64,000 nt of DNA from Streptomyces venezuelae (lineage in GTDB: Bacteria > Actinomycetota > Actinomycetes > Streptomycetales > Streptomycetaceae), in the NCBI RefSeq assembly GCF_008642335.1, contig NZ_CP029191.1, positions 7,006,001 through 7,070,000 of the forward strand, written 5' to 3'. Positions 41,677 through 51,582 of the stretch are shown here, in pieces; the first letter of the stretch is position 1; every line of letters starts with the position of its first letter. Position numbers and translations under genes: made by a program. Below the pieces are notes generated by a model. That model was not told the origin of the DNA. It worked only from the letters and a program-made list of their open reading frames with translations, and ran no database searches.

Positions 41677-44198
41677 CCCGCCTTCCTGGCCAGGTCGTCG
41701 GCGGCCGGTGTCGGCGCCCCGCCCTTGTACGTCACGCGCCACAGCGCCGACTTGGAGTCCGAGGTGAAGAAGCCGCGGCCGTAGTCGAGGACGTACAGCG
41801 AGCCGTCCGGCGCGAACTTCCAGTCCATGAGGTTCTTGATGCCGTCGTTGCCGACCGGAATGATCTTCTTCAGCGACTCGGCGTGGACGGGCAGACCGCC
41901 CTTGCCGACCGTCTTCGGGTCGGTCACCACCGCGTGCCGCGGCTGGTCCGAGTCGTAGAAGTCACCGACGAACCACTTGCCGTCCCAGTACGCGGGCCAC
42001 TTGTCGGCGCTCGTGCTCGCCGCGTCGAAGCGGTAGACCGGGCCGTTCATCGTGGCCTGGCCGCCGCCCTTGAGCCACGGCAGGAGAATCTTCTGCTCCG
42101 CCGTCTTGTAGCTCGGCACACCCTTCGCGTCGCGCGGATAGTCGACGCCGCCGCCCTGCGGTGAGTACCAGATGTTGTTCGGCTCGGCCGGCGGGATGTT
42201 CACCAGGCCGTCGTTGTTCGGCGACTCGTTCTTGAGGTTCTCGCAGTCGTACCAGCCGAGCGGCTTCGACGGGTCCGGCAGATTCCGGTCGCGGTAGGGC
42301 TGGTTGTTGCCCATGCAGTACGGCCAGCCGCGGTTGGAGGCGTGGGTGATCGCCGCGAACGTGTCGTACTTCGCCGGGCCCCACGTCGTCGACGGCGCGC
42401 CCGCGTCCGGTCCCACCCAGCCCGCGTACAGCGTGTCCGTCTTCTTGTCGATCGAGATGCGCGCCGGGTTCCTGACGCCCATCACATAGATCTCGCCGCG
42501 CGTCTTGCCGCCGCCCTCGTCCGGCTCCTTGCCGGTGAAGAGGTTGCCCGACGGGAGCGTGTACGTCCCGTCGGGCTCCGGGTGGATGCGCAGGATCTTG
42601 CCGTTGAGGTTGTTGGTGTTCCCGGCCGTGCGGCGCGCGTCGGCGAAGGAGACGCCCTTGAAGTTCGGCTGCGGGTTGTTGCCCGAGTAACCGTCCGAGA
42701 ACTGCGAGGAGTTGTTGTCACCCGTCGCGATGTAGAGGTTGTCCTTGGAGTCCCAGGCCATCCCGCCGCCCGCGTGGCAGCAGCTGTGGATCTGCACCGG
42801 CCACTTCAGGAGCACCTTCTCGCTGCCCATGTCGAGCTTGCCCGTGCCCTGGTCGTAGGTGAACCGGGAGACGTACCGCTGCGCCATGTGCGTCTCACGG
42901 TTGATCTGCGAGTGGGGTGTGTAGTGCAGGTACACCCAGCCGTTCTGCTCGAACTTCGGGTCGAGCTCGATGCCGAGGAGGCCCTCCTCGACCTTGATCA
43001 GCTCGTCGCCGCCGCCCTTGTTGCCGAAGACGGTCAGCGCGCCCGCGAGCGTCGACTTCTTGGTCTTCGGGTCGTAGACGTGGATCTCGCCCGTGCCCTT
43101 GCCGATGTCCGGGTTGTTCCAGTCGGTGACGACGGGCCGCGAGGAGTCCGCGCCGCCGCGGCCGATGTGGAAGACCTTGCCGTCGGGCGCGGTGACCAGA
43201 CCGTGCGGCTCGCCGATCTGGTCGTTCTTGCCCGGCTGGTTGGCCTGCGTGAGGCGCTCCGCCTTGTAGTCGGCGTTGATCGTCGCCTGGCAGTCGGCGC
43301 GCGCGATGCGCGTGGTCCAGAGCAGGGCGCCGCGCAGATGGCTGCGGAAGTCCGCTTCGTCGTACGAGGCCGCGGTGCCGCCCATGCCCGTGTAGAAGGA
43401 GCGCCCGCCGTCGTAGTCGCGGCACCAGGACACGGGGTGGTCCCAGCCGTTCTTCCCGGTGCCAGGCTGGTAGGTCGACTCGCGGACGCGGGCGACCGTG
43501 TGGACGTCGCCCGAGGGGTTCTTCGTCCAGTTCAGCCACCGGTCGGGGCGCTTCCACTGGAGCGGCAGGCCCTTGGTCGCCGGGTGCTCGCGGTCGCCGA
43601 CCTCGACGGTGGCGCGCTGGACGTCCGTCGGGCTCGCGTCGGCGGGACGGGCGCCGATCAGGCCAGTGAACCAGCTCGAATACGGTTCGGCGCGGGCCGC
43701 GTCGTGGATGCCGAGGAAGCCGCCGCCGGCCTCCATGTAGGCCTCCAGGCCCGCCTCCTGCTCGGCGTCGAGGACGTCACCGCCGCCGGTGAGGAAGGCG
43801 ATGGCGTTGAACTTGCCGAGCTTCCTCTCGTCGGTGAAAACGGACGCGTCGTCCGTCGCCACGATCTTGAACCGTTCGGCGGCGGGGCCCGACTGCCCGA
43901 TCTTCTCGATGGCCTCGATCCCTGCGTTGACGACGGGCGACTCGTCGCCGTCCGCCGCTGACCCGTGGAAGACGAGCACCTTGACGTTGGCCCCGCCGGG
44001 CGGCGAGGGAAGGGACATCGTTGTCAGCGGTGGTTCCGGGAACGGCCGCGCGGACGCGGCCTGTGCGGAGAGGGCCCCGGTGACCAGGGCGCCGGACAGC
44101 AACGCGGCCGCCCAGGCCCGGTGCTTGTGGTCCGGTCTACGTCGAGTTCTGCTCAACCCTCGTATGGTCAAGGGCCTTTGATGCGGTGTGCGCCGCAT
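41673..44198 (-). CDS. Secreted ThuA-like - PQQ-type sugar dehydrogenase fusion
   Basis: This 841-residue exported protein has a long basic signal region followed by a hydrophobic stretch (AWAAALLSGALVTGALSAQA). A ThuA-like glutamine amidotransferase-fold domain (about 70-310; VKVLVFHGSA, GGGFLGIHDAAR, VSWCRDYDGGRSFYTGMGGT) precedes a glucose/sorbosone dehydrogenase-type beta-propeller (about 320-830; GLLGIELDPKFEQNGWVYLH, HSCCHAGGGMAWDSKDNLYI, GVRNPARISID). ThuA-like proteins act in keto-sugar metabolism. The propeller family oxidises sugars with PQQ or a similar cofactor. GTG 44210 is an alternative start. Confidence 0.88.
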   Translation of the reverse strand: MRRTPHQRPLTIRGLSRTRRRPDHKHRAWAAALLSGALVTGALSAQAASARPFPEPPLTTMSLPSPPGGANVKVLVFHGSAADGDESPVVNAGIEAIEKIGQSGPAAERFKIVATDDASVFTDERKLGKFNAIAFLTGGGDVLDAEQEAGLEAYMEAGGGFLGIHDAARAEPYSSWFTGLIGARPADASPTDVQRATVEVGDREHPATKGLPLQWKRPDRWLNWTKNPSGDVHTVARVRESTYQPGTGKNGWDHPVSWCRDYDGGRSFYTGMGGTAASYDEADFRSHLRGALLWTTRIARADCQATINADYKAERLTQANQPGKNDQIGEPHGLVTAPDGKVFHIGRGGADSSRPVVTDWNNPDIGKGTGEIHVYDPKTKKSTLAGALTVFGNKGGGDELIKVEEGLLGIELDPKFEQNGWVYLHYTPHSQINRETHMAQRYVSRFTYDQGTGKLDMGSEKVLLKWPVQIHSCCHAGGGMAWDSKDNLYIATGDNNSSQFSDGYSGNNPQPNFKGVSFADARRTAGNTNNLNGKILRIHPEPDGTYTLPSGNLFTGKEPDEGGGKTRGEIYVMGVRNPARISIDKKTDTLYAGWVGPDAGAPSTTWGPAKYDTFAAITHASNRGWPYCMGNNQPYRDRNLPDPSKPLGWYDCENLKNESPNNDGLVNIPPAEPNNIWYSPQGGGVDYPRDAKGVPSYKTAEQKILLPWLKGGGQATMNGPVYRFDAASTSADKWPAYWDGKWFVGDFYDSDQPRHAVVTDPKTVGKGGLPVHAESLKKIIPVGNDGIKNLMDWKFAPDGSLYVLDYGRGFFTSDSKSALWRVTYKGGAPTPAADDLARKAG

Positions 44199-44293
44199 GA
44201 GTACACCCACCCCTCGTCGGTCACAGCAACAGCGCCGACGAAGCTAGACCTCTTTTCGCGCCTCGCCAATAGGTATCACCGCGATAGCACCAA

Positions 44294-44320
44294 CTTTGTC
44301 CTGCGTGTGGATAAACAAAG
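44294..44320. promoter_or_regulatory. Inverted repeat in the laccase/dehydrogenase divergent promoter region
   Basis: CTTTGT (44294-44299) and ACAAAG (44315-44320) form a 6-bp inverted repeat with a 15-nt spacer, about 78 nt before the laccase start. The 199-base region is AT-richer than its surroundings and must contain both promoters. The repeat is short, so its role is uncertain. Confidence 0.3.
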
Positions 44321-44397
44321 ATCCGGCCGATACCGTGTGGCCGTCCCCGGGGCCTCCTGCGCCCCGTCAGTCTCCGTACCGCAGTGGGGAGTTCGTC

Positions 44398-45468
44398 ATG
44401 GACCGACTGAACCGACGGGATCTGGACAGGCGCAGCTTCAACCGTCGGATGCTCGTCGGCGGCGCGGCAGCGGCGGCGGGGGTGACATCGTTGTCGGTGG
44501 CGGGCGCGCCCGACGCGAGCACAGCCGAGGCGCCGCCGAGGACGGCACCGGCGGGCGGCGAGGTCAAGCGCATCAAGCTGTACGCGGAGAAGCTCCCGGA
44601 CGGGCAGATGGGGTACGGCCTGGAGAAGGGCAAGGCGTCCATTCCCGGCCCGCTCATCGAGCTCAACGAGGGCGACACGCTGCACATCGAGTTCGAGAAC
44701 ACGATGGACGTCGACGCGAGCCTGCACGTGCACGGCATGGACTACGAGATCTCCAGCGACGGCACGAGACACACCAAGAGCCACGTGGAGCCGGGCGGCA
44801 AGCGCACGTACACCTGGCGCACGCACAAGCCGGGCCGCCGCAAGGACGGCACCTGGCGCCCCGGCACGGCGGGCTACTGGCACTACCACGACCACGTGGT
44901 CGGCACGGACCACGGCACCACGGGCGTGCGCAAGGGGCTCTACGGCCCGCTGATCGTGCGGCGCAAGGGCGATCTGCTGCCCGACAAGACGTTCACCGTC
45001 GTGTTCAACGACATGACGATCAACAACAAGGCGGGCCACGACGCCCCCGCGTTCGAGGCGACCGTGGGCGACCGTGTCGAGTTCGTCTCGATCACCCACG
45101 GCGAGTACTACCACACGTTCCACGTGCACGGTCACCGCTGGGCGGACAACCGCACGGGCCTCCTGACCGGCCCCGACGACCCTAGCCAGATCCTCGACGA
45201 CAAGATCACGGGCCCGGGCGACTCCTTCGGCTTCCAGGTCATCGCGGGGGAGGGCGTGGGGGCCGGGGCGTGGATGTACCACTGCCATGTCCAGAGCCAC
45301 TCGGACATGGGGATGGCGGGGCTGTTCCTGGTGAAGAAGGCGGACGGGACGATTCCGGAGTATGAGGCGCATCATGCAGGGGCGTCGAGCTCATCGAAGT
45401 CGCCGAAACCCTCAGGCTCCTCGAAGTCGCCGGACGCGTCGGACTCGTCCGGAGGGCACCACCACTAG
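44398..45468 (+). CDS. Two-domain small laccase (SLAC type), Tat-exported
   Basis: This 356-residue multicopper oxidase is very like the small laccase of S. coelicolor: twin-arginine signal ([12 protein letters not shown]), then [19 protein letters not shown], and copper ligand clusters [29 protein letters not shown] and [15 protein letters not shown]. It oxidises phenols and reduces O2 to water as a trimer. The C-terminal tail is low complexity (S, K, P) and ends GGHHH. ATG 44398 has GGGGAG seven bases upstream. Its TAG stop shares a CTAG palindrome with the stop of the convergent HEAT gene. It is divergent from the ThuA-dehydrogenase/cupredoxin pair. Confidence 0.95.
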   Translation: MDRLNRRDLDRRSFNRRMLVGGAAAAAGVTSLSVAGAPDASTAEAPPRTAPAGGEVKRIKLYAEKLPDGQMGYGLEKGKASIPGPLIELNEGDTLHIEFENTMDVDASLHVHGMDYEISSDGTRHTKSHVEPGGKRTYTWRTHKPGRRKDGTWRPGTAGYWHYHDHVVGTDHGTTGVRKGLYGPLIVRRKGDLLPDKTFTVVFNDMTINNKAGHDAPAFEATVGDRVEFVSITHGEYYHTFHVHGHRWADNRTGLLTGPDDPSQILDDKITGPGDSFGFQVIAGEGVGAGAWMYHCHVQSHSDMGMAGLFLVKKADGTIPEYEAHHAGASSSSKSPKPSGSSKSPDASDSSGGHHH

Positions 45469-46949
45469 TTCGTGCCGGCGCGCAGCCGCTCCATCAGCTG
45501 AGAGAGCATTTCGGCGAGGTCGTCCGGATCCGGGTAGCCGTCCGGCACCGCGCACCGGTCGGCCCAGCCGTCGGCCTCCAGCCGCTCCAGGCGTTCGAGG
45601 ACGCGGGGACGGAGGTCGTCGGGGACCCGGAACCCGTCGTCCAGCGCGGCGAACAGGCAGCCCGCCACGAACGCCCAGTGCACGTCCGGGGATTCGAGCT
45701 CGTGCAGCAGCCGGTCGTACGCGTCCGGGATGTGCCGTGCGAGGGCGTCGCGGAAGCTGACGGCGCGGAGGGCGGGGACCGGCGAGTCGGCGTGCCGCTG
45801 CAGCGCGTCGGTGACGGCACCGACGTGGCGTTCCTCGGCGCAGTCGAGACCGGCCAGCGCCTGCGCGGCGGCGACGCGGACGACGGTCTCCTCGTCGTGG
45901 TCGAGGAGCCGGACGAGCCCTTCCACGGCCTCGCCCTCCACGGAGGACCCCGCGGCCATCGGGTTGAGGCCGTCGGCGGCGGCCCGGCGCACGTCGGCGT
46001 CGGGGTGTCGCAGGGCTTCGAGGAACAGCGGGTAGGGCGGCTCGTCCAAGGGCTTGTGCATCTGGAGCTCGTCGTAACAGCGCAAGACCTCGGCCAGGAC
46101 GCGGGGGACGGGCTGTTGCCCCGCGCCCAGCCGGTCCAGGGCCCGGCGGACCGGTCCGTACCGGAGCGTGTCGTTGAACAGCAGCAGGTCCGAGAGCGTC
46201 TCGACACCGAGGGTGGTGCGGTCCGAGTCGTCGTCGGCGCAGAGGTCAAGAGCCTCGTCGATCAGCAGACCGACCTGCGCGCGCTCGCTCCACGACTCCC
46301 CGTCGGCGCTCCGCGCGAGGGTGACCAGGATGTCGGTGCGCTCCTCGGAACCCGGCGCGAGGGGCAGCGCTTCCGCGAACACGTCCCGCGCCCGCTCCCG
46401 CAGCCGGTCCGCGTCCTCCGCGCCCAGCGGTTCGTTCCTGCGTACGACGAGCGACGCCAGCATCACGGCGAAGTCGAACGCGAGATCGCGCTGGAAGTCC
46501 CCGGGCCGTCCGACCCCGTCGAGCCCCTGCGGGGTCCAGCCCTGCCCGCGCAGATACGCGAGGCGTTCCCGCATGTCGTCCTGCATGTCCTCGCCGACCT
46601 CCCGCAGGGCCGGGGGCCCGCCGAGCTCCTCGACGAACCGGGTCCACGCCCGCAGGAACCCCTCGGGGTCGTCCAGGTGCGCGGCGACGATCCCCTCGAC
46701 GCGCCGCCGTACCCCGTCGTCGCGTCGCAGCGCGGCACAGAACCCGTCGACCACGGTCTCGTGGAAGTCGTCCGTCCACGGCTCGCGCGCCACGGCCCCG
46801 GCCAGTTCCCGAAGCGCCCACTCCAGCTCGGCACCTTCGGCGGCGGCGACCGCGGCCTTGGCACGAACGGCCACGTCGGGGTCGCGCAGAGCGCCTCCCA
46901 GCTCCTGATGCAGCTCGGCCAGCTTGCGCTCTCTCCGCTTCTTGAACAT
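45465..46949 (-). CDS. HEAT-repeat protein of unknown function
   Basis: This 494-residue soluble, acidic protein is dominated by helical repeats. HEAT-like units are clear at about residues 310-440 ([67 protein letters not shown]). It begins [23 protein letters not shown] at ATG 46949. No catalytic motif is seen, so a scaffold or binding role is likely. It is divergent from the Mrr-TerD fusion gene and shares a short promoter region with it. Confidence 0.72.
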   Translation of the reverse strand: MFKKRRERKLAELHQELGGALRDPDVAVRAKAAVAAAEGAELEWALRELAGAVAREPWTDDFHETVVDGFCAALRRDDGVRRRVEGIVAAHLDDPEGFLRAWTRFVEELGGPPALREVGEDMQDDMRERLAYLRGQGWTPQGLDGVGRPGDFQRDLAFDFAVMLASLVVRRNEPLGAEDADRLRERARDVFAEALPLAPGSEERTDILVTLARSADGESWSERAQVGLLIDEALDLCADDDSDRTTLGVETLSDLLLFNDTLRYGPVRRALDRLGAGQQPVPRVLAEVLRCYDELQMHKPLDEPPYPLFLEALRHPDADVRRAAADGLNPMAAGSSVEGEAVEGLVRLLDHDEETVVRVAAAQALAGLDCAEERHVGAVTDALQRHADSPVPALRAVSFRDALARHIPDAYDRLLHELESPDVHWAFVAGCLFAALDDGFRVPDDLRPRVLERLERLEADGWADRCAVPDGYPDPDDLAEMLSQLMERLRAGTN

Positions 46950-47097
46950 GGGGGCAGGGTATGTGGAAGGGACTTCGCTCGGCTGTGCCGACTGGATATG
47001 CGGGGCGGCGGCTGGTCGGTAGAGTCGTTGTGTTACGGCTGATTGTGGGGACAATCGGCCGGTATTCGGCTGCCGATGTCCCGGGGGGCTGCAGCAT

Positions 47098-49020
47098 ATG
47101 AGTCGTCGATCCAGCGGTTTTGTCGGTGTGTGGGCCGAAATGCAACGGCAACAACAGCGCCAGTCGGAAGCTGAAGCCAGGCGGCAGCGACAGCAGGCTC
47201 AGCAAGCGCGGGCGTATCAGTGGCGCGCCGCCCAGAGCCATCGCGAGTACCGGCAGGCCGAGGCGCAGCGACGCACCGAGGAGCTGGACGCGCAGGTCGC
47301 GGCGCTGCAGGGGATTCTTGCCGCGGGCTGCCGGGCCGCGCCCTTCAGGTCCTCCTCGCTCATGCGCCCGGAGGAGGTTCCGCCGTTCGCCCCCGGACCA
47401 TTGACGCAGCCCGAGCAGCTGGCCGCCTACCAGCGGGAGTACCGGGCGTGGGCCGATGGACAGCTGGCCGAAGTGCGTGCCCACAACGCAGGCGTCGCCG
47501 CCGTGACCCAAGGAGTGAGGCGCCGGGATCCTGATGCGGTGGTCGAGTACTTCTCGGCGGCTCTGTATGCGTCGACGGGATGGCCGGAGGGATTTCCGCG
47601 GCAGGTCGCGGCCGCCTATGACCCTGCCGCCGGCCAATTGGTGCTTGATTGGGAACTGCCCGCCTACGGCGTCGTTCCTGAGGTCAAGTCGGTTCGGTAC
47701 ATGTACGGGACCGACCAGGACAAGGAGATAGCTCGCCCGACGAGCCAACGCCGTGCTCTGTACAGAGAAGTCCTCGCCCAGTGCATGCTGCTTGTGTTGC
47801 ACGAGGTCTATGCTTCGGACGAGTTTGGCGTTCTCGATTCCGTTGCCCTGAACGGATTCGTCGACGGGCACGACCCCACGACAGGCCGGCCGGGGCGTAT
47901 TTTCCTCGCCACCGTGATGGCGTCCCGTTCTTCGTTCCGTGAGCTCTACTTGGCACAAGTGGACGCCTGCAGCTGCCTGGCCGAAGCGCTGAGGGGGCAG
48001 CTCTCGTCGCGCCCCGACCAACTGGCGTCGGTCAGGCCCGGGCGACGTCCGCAGGACGTCGGGAACCGCGTCGTCGCCCACGGCAGCGACGAGGAACCGG
48101 ACCTTTACGCGATGGACCCGGTCGCATTCGAGAATCTCGTCGCCGAACTCTTCCGGGCCATGGGAATGCAGGCCGTGACGACGGCACGGTCCCATGACGG
48201 CGGTGTGGACGTCGACGCCCTGGATCCGACGCCGATCCGTGGCGGCAAGATGGTCGTGCAGGTCAAGCGCTACCGCAATACGGTGCCGCCCACCGCTGTG
48301 CGTGATCTGTACGGGACGGTGCAGGACGCGGGGGTCAACAAGGGTGTCCTCGTGACGACGTCGGGGTTCGGTCCTGGATCCCACACTTTCGCCAACGGGA
48401 AGCCGCTGGAGCTGATCTCGGGTGCCGAACTCGTCGATCTGCTGCATCGGCACGGTCTGCGCGGACGGCTCGGCGGCGGAAACGGGCAGTCGGAGGCTCC
48501 GTCGCCCCTCTCGGAGCCGGACCCCCGACTGCCCGACGACTACAACGTTCTGGGCATGTCGTGGACAGGAAGCGTCGCCTTGGACGTATGCACACTCGTC
48601 TGCCGGGGCACTCGTGTCATCGGCGACGACTTCTTCGTCTTCTACAACAATCTGCAGACTCCGGACGGTTCCGTGCGGGCAGTGGCCGCCGCCGCGCCCG
48701 ACAAGGCCGCGGTCTGCGTCTCCTTCGACGCACTGCCGGCCGAGGCCGACCGACTCGTGCTGGCGGCCGCAGTCGACCCCGAAGTCAACCCGGACGCCGA
48801 CCTCTCTGGATTCACGGATGCCTGTATCCGCCTGCTCGACCCCGAACTGACCGAGCTCGGTACCCTCGAGGTCTCCGACGGCCGCCCACGCGAAACCGCT
48901 CTCGTACTCGGTTCGTTCCGTCGCAGGGCGAACGGGGACTGGGACTTCGTCCTGGGAGGCAAGGGTTATACGGGAGGTCTGGAAGAGCTGGTGCAGGACT
49001 TCGGCATCGAGGTGGAGTAG
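47098..49020 (+). CDS. Mrr-type nuclease fused to a TerD domain
   Basis: This 640-residue protein has an N-terminal Q/R/A-rich coiled coil (about 12-75), a middle region of unknown fold (about 110-330), and a restriction endonuclease (Mrr_cat) PD-(D/E)xK domain (about 340-450; AFENLVAELFRAMGMQ, HDGGVDVDAL, MVVQVKRYRN). A C-terminal TerD-like domain (about 480-640) has the calcium-site signature GDDFFVFYNN and ends LEELVQDFGIEVE. The codon third positions are less GC-rich than in neighbours, which suggests later acquisition. The nuclease and Ter domains both have links to phage and DNA stress defence; joint action in one chain is inference. ATG 47098 has GGGGGG about ten bases upstream. Confidence 0.82.
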   Translation: MSRRSSGFVGVWAEMQRQQQRQSEAEARRQRQQAQQARAYQWRAAQSHREYRQAEAQRRTEELDAQVAALQGILAAGCRAAPFRSSSLMRPEEVPPFAPGPLTQPEQLAAYQREYRAWADGQLAEVRAHNAGVAAVTQGVRRRDPDAVVEYFSAALYASTGWPEGFPRQVAAAYDPAAGQLVLDWELPAYGVVPEVKSVRYMYGTDQDKEIARPTSQRRALYREVLAQCMLLVLHEVYASDEFGVLDSVALNGFVDGHDPTTGRPGRIFLATVMASRSSFRELYLAQVDACSCLAEALRGQLSSRPDQLASVRPGRRPQDVGNRVVAHGSDEEPDLYAMDPVAFENLVAELFRAMGMQAVTTARSHDGGVDVDALDPTPIRGGKMVVQVKRYRNTVPPTAVRDLYGTVQDAGVNKGVLVTTSGFGPGSHTFANGKPLELISGAELVDLLHRHGLRGRLGGGNGQSEAPSPLSEPDPRLPDDYNVLGMSWTGSVALDVCTLVCRGTRVIGDDFFVFYNNLQTPDGSVRAVAAAAPDKAAVCVSFDALPAEADRLVLAAAVDPEVNPDADLSGFTDACIRLLDPELTELGTLEVSDGRPRETALVLGSFRRRANGDWDFVLGGKGYTGGLEELVQDFGIEVE

Positions 49021-49111
49021 AGAAGCGGGGCGGAGCTTGTAAGTGGGGCGGTACCCACGGCCGGCCATACGGAAAGATGCCTCCTGACATCGTCAGGGAG
49101 GAGTGCCGAAG

Positions 49112-50179
49112 GTGACCGAGGAACCGCGTCCCACTCTGGAGGCCGTGGCCGCTCGTGCCGGGGTTTCCAGGGCCACCGTCTCGCGCGTCGTCAACGGGGA
49201 CCCGGGGGTGCGGGAGGTGCTCGCCGAGAAGGTGCGGCAGGCCGTCGACGAGCTGGGGTACGTGCCCAACCGGGCCGCCCGGAGCCTGGTCACGCGGCGC
49301 CACGACGCGGTCGCCGTCGTGATCGCCGAGCCCGAGACGCGGGTCTTCGCCGACCCGTTTTTCGCGCTGCAACTGCGCGGCATCAGCAAGGAGTTGACGG
49401 CGCATGACATCCAGCTCGTGCTGCTCCTCACGGAGGGGCGGGACGATCACGAGCGGGTGGGGCGGTATCTCGCGGGCGGGCACGTCGACGGCGCGCTCGT
49501 CTTCTCGCTGCACTTGGACGACCCGCTGCCCGGCATCATCCGCCGCGCCGGCGTCCCGACCGTCTTCGGCGGGCGCCCCGGCTGGCCCGAGGCGGAGGGT
49601 GGCGGGCCGGACGCGCCCTACGTCGACTGCGACAACCGGGGCGGCGCCCGGGAAGCCGTGCGGCATCTGGTCGGCCTCGGACGACGCCGTATCGCGCACA
49701 TCACCGGCGCCCTCGACCAGACCTCCGCGGTCGACCGGCTCGACGGGTACCGCGACGCCCTGCCCGACGTCGACCCCGCACTGATCGCCGAGGGCGACTT
49801 CACCCCGGCGGGCGGGGAGCGTGCGATGCGAGAACTGCTCGACCGTACGCCCGAGTTGGACGCCGTCTTCGCGGCCAACGACCTGACCGCGTCCGGCGCC
49901 CTCCGGGTGCTCCGCGAACGAGGTCGCAGGGTGCCGGACGACGTGGCGGTGGTCGGCTTCGACGACATGCTCCCGGTCGCCGAGCAGACCGAACCGCCCC
50001 TCACCACGGTCCGTCAGGACATAGAGGAGATGGGGCGGTTGATGGCCAGGATGCTGCTCAGGGGGAGGGGAGTGCAGGAGCGCGGCGCAGGTACGGAGGG
50101 GGAGGGGGCAGTGGAGAGTGGCGGCGGGCCTGCCGGTGTGGTTCTGCCGACGGCCCTCGTGCGCCGCGCCTCCGCATAG
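49112..50179 (+). CDS. LacI-family transcriptional regulator
   Basis: This 355-residue regulator has an N-terminal helix-turn-helix (PTLEAVAARAGVSRATVSRV, hinge YVPNRAARSLV) and a periplasmic-binding-protein-like sensor domain (ending VAVVGFDDMLPVAEQTEPPL and IEEMGRLMARMLL). GTG 49112 is preferred because AGGGAGGAG lies eight bases upstream; GTG 49103 would sit directly on that site. It is convergent with a GH64 glucanase gene whose promoter has a LacI-type palindrome, and it probably responds to a glucan fragment. Confidence 0.9.
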   Translation: MTEEPRPTLEAVAARAGVSRATVSRVVNGDPGVREVLAEKVRQAVDELGYVPNRAARSLVTRRHDAVAVVIAEPETRVFADPFFALQLRGISKELTAHDIQLVLLLTEGRDDHERVGRYLAGGHVDGALVFSLHLDDPLPGIIRRAGVPTVFGGRPGWPEAEGGGPDAPYVDCDNRGGAREAVRHLVGLGRRRIAHITGALDQTSAVDRLDGYRDALPDVDPALIAEGDFTPAGGERAMRELLDRTPELDAVFAANDLTASGALRVLRERGRRVPDDVAVVGFDDMLPVAEQTEPPLTTVRQDIEEMGRLMARMLLRGRGVQERGAGTEGEGAVESGGGPAGVVLPTALVRRASA

Positions 50180-50225
50180 CACGTAACGGGCTCCTGAGAG
50201 AGGGGTTGCGAAGGGTGCGTGAGCG

Positions 50226-51482
50226 CTACGAACCCACGCTCACCGTGAACCGGCGCGGATTGCCGTCGTGCGCCGCGCCCGACACGTCCGGCTGCCCGTC
50301 GGGACGTACGTCGTCGTACGGGAACGCGTACCCGATGGGGGAGTTGGCGTGTACCACGCGTGACCAGTGATTGGTCACCGGGTCCCGGTAGTAGTCCGCC
50401 GTGCTCGTGCCGTTCGGCTGCGAGGGGTGGGTGAGCATGATGCTGCGGTTGAAGCCCGCCGCGAGCCGGGCCAGCAGGGCCTTCTTGTCGTCGGGGTCGT
50501 TCGGGTTGTTGGCGAACGGGCCGTGGTTGCAGGTGAAGATGTCCTTCGAGGTCGGCTTGGGGAAGGAGTGGCCGCCGTTGAACGTCAGGACATTGCCGTT
50601 GACCCGCCCGGTGAACACGCCGCGCCCGCCCTGGAGGTCGATCCTGAGGTCCGTGCCGCGGTATTTGTCCCACACCTTGTCGATGTAGCTGTTCCACACG
50701 TCGCGGAACGGCATCTGGTCCGGGCGGTCGAAGTACGGTGCCATGAGGTTCTGCGGCGAGATGACGCGCAGGACGCCGCCATTGTCACCGCGGATGACCA
50801 GCTTGTCCCAGGGCTGACCATCCTTCCGCGCCTGCGCCGTCAGATCCGCCGCGATCTTGTCGACGGCACCGCCGGGCAGCGGGGCGACGGTGTGCCTGCC
50901 GTCGCCCTCCAGGGTCAGGCCGATGGGCAGCGCGGTCACCAGGTCGACGTAGCTGATGTTGGCGTACAGCTGCTGCGGGTTGAAGGTGAACTCGCAGAAC
51001 GACCACGTACGGCCGTAGTTGGGGTCCGCGCGGGTCGCGAAGGCGGGCTCGACCAGGGCGGGGCCCGGGTTGAGGAAGAAGTCCAGCTTGTCGTCGCGCA
51101 CGAAGTAGACGCGGGCGCCGAACATCTGGGGCAGGGTCAGTATCTTCGGGGCGGAACCCGCGGCGCCGAGTGGGATGGCGCAGTCGACCAGGAGCGGCGT
51201 CTGCGGGGCCGAGGGCGACTCGGGTCGGTAGACGCCGCCGTCCGGCTTGAGGAGCACCCAGCGGCCGGTGCCCTGCTCGTGCCCTGTGACGTAGGCGCGC
51301 ACCTGGCCGGGGAGCGACTTGTTCGCGAGGGCCAGCTCGCAGGTGGCGGGCGCGGCCCCGCCGCCCGTCCGGCCCGCCTGGCCTGCTTGCGCGCCGGGGC
51401 TCAGGGCGCTGCCCCAGACGGGGTAGGTGAGGGCGCCGGCGGCGCCGGCTGCGGTGGTCAGGAACGTTCGACGCGATATCAC
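50226..51482 (-). CDS. GH64-type beta-1,3-glucanase, Tat-exported
   Basis: This 418-residue secreted enzyme resembles laminaripentaose-producing beta-1,3-glucanases. The signal is ISRRTFLTTAAGAAG. Family features include LEGDGRHTVAPLPGGAVDKI, MAPYFDRPDQMPFRDVWNSY, and a C-terminal thaumatin-like part (NGNVLTFNGGHSFPKPTSKD, IFTCNHGPFANNP). GTG 51482 is chosen because AGGAG lies seven bases upstream and the twin arginines then fall at residues 4-5. The promoter carries the palindrome TGAGAGCGCTCTCA about 100 bases upstream. Confidence 0.85.
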   Translation of the reverse strand: MISRRTFLTTAAGAAGALTYPVWGSALSPGAQAGQAGRTGGGAAPATCELALANKSLPGQVRAYVTGHEQGTGRWVLLKPDGGVYRPESPSAPQTPLLVDCAIPLGAAGSAPKILTLPQMFGARVYFVRDDKLDFFLNPGPALVEPAFATRADPNYGRTWSFCEFTFNPQQLYANISYVDLVTALPIGLTLEGDGRHTVAPLPGGAVDKIAADLTAQARKDGQPWDKLVIRGDNGGVLRVISPQNLMAPYFDRPDQMPFRDVWNSYIDKVWDKYRGTDLRIDLQGGRGVFTGRVNGNVLTFNGGHSFPKPTSKDIFTCNHGPFANNPNDPDDKKALLARLAAGFNRSIMLTHPSQPNGTSTADYYRDPVTNHWSRVVHANSPIGYAFPYDDVRPDGQPDVSGAAHDGNPRRFTVSVGS

Positions 51483-51582
51483 GGAAGGTCTCCTGCACGG
51501 TTGCGTGGGGGGTTGTGGTGTGTGGGGGCACCACGGGAGCACCACTGTCTCGGCGGGCGGGTACGGCGTCAAGAGTTGTGAC

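Noticed and set aside
46246..49068. 940-residue minus-strand frame
   Set aside because: Antisense to the Mrr-TerD gene and out of frame with the HEAT gene; no motifs.
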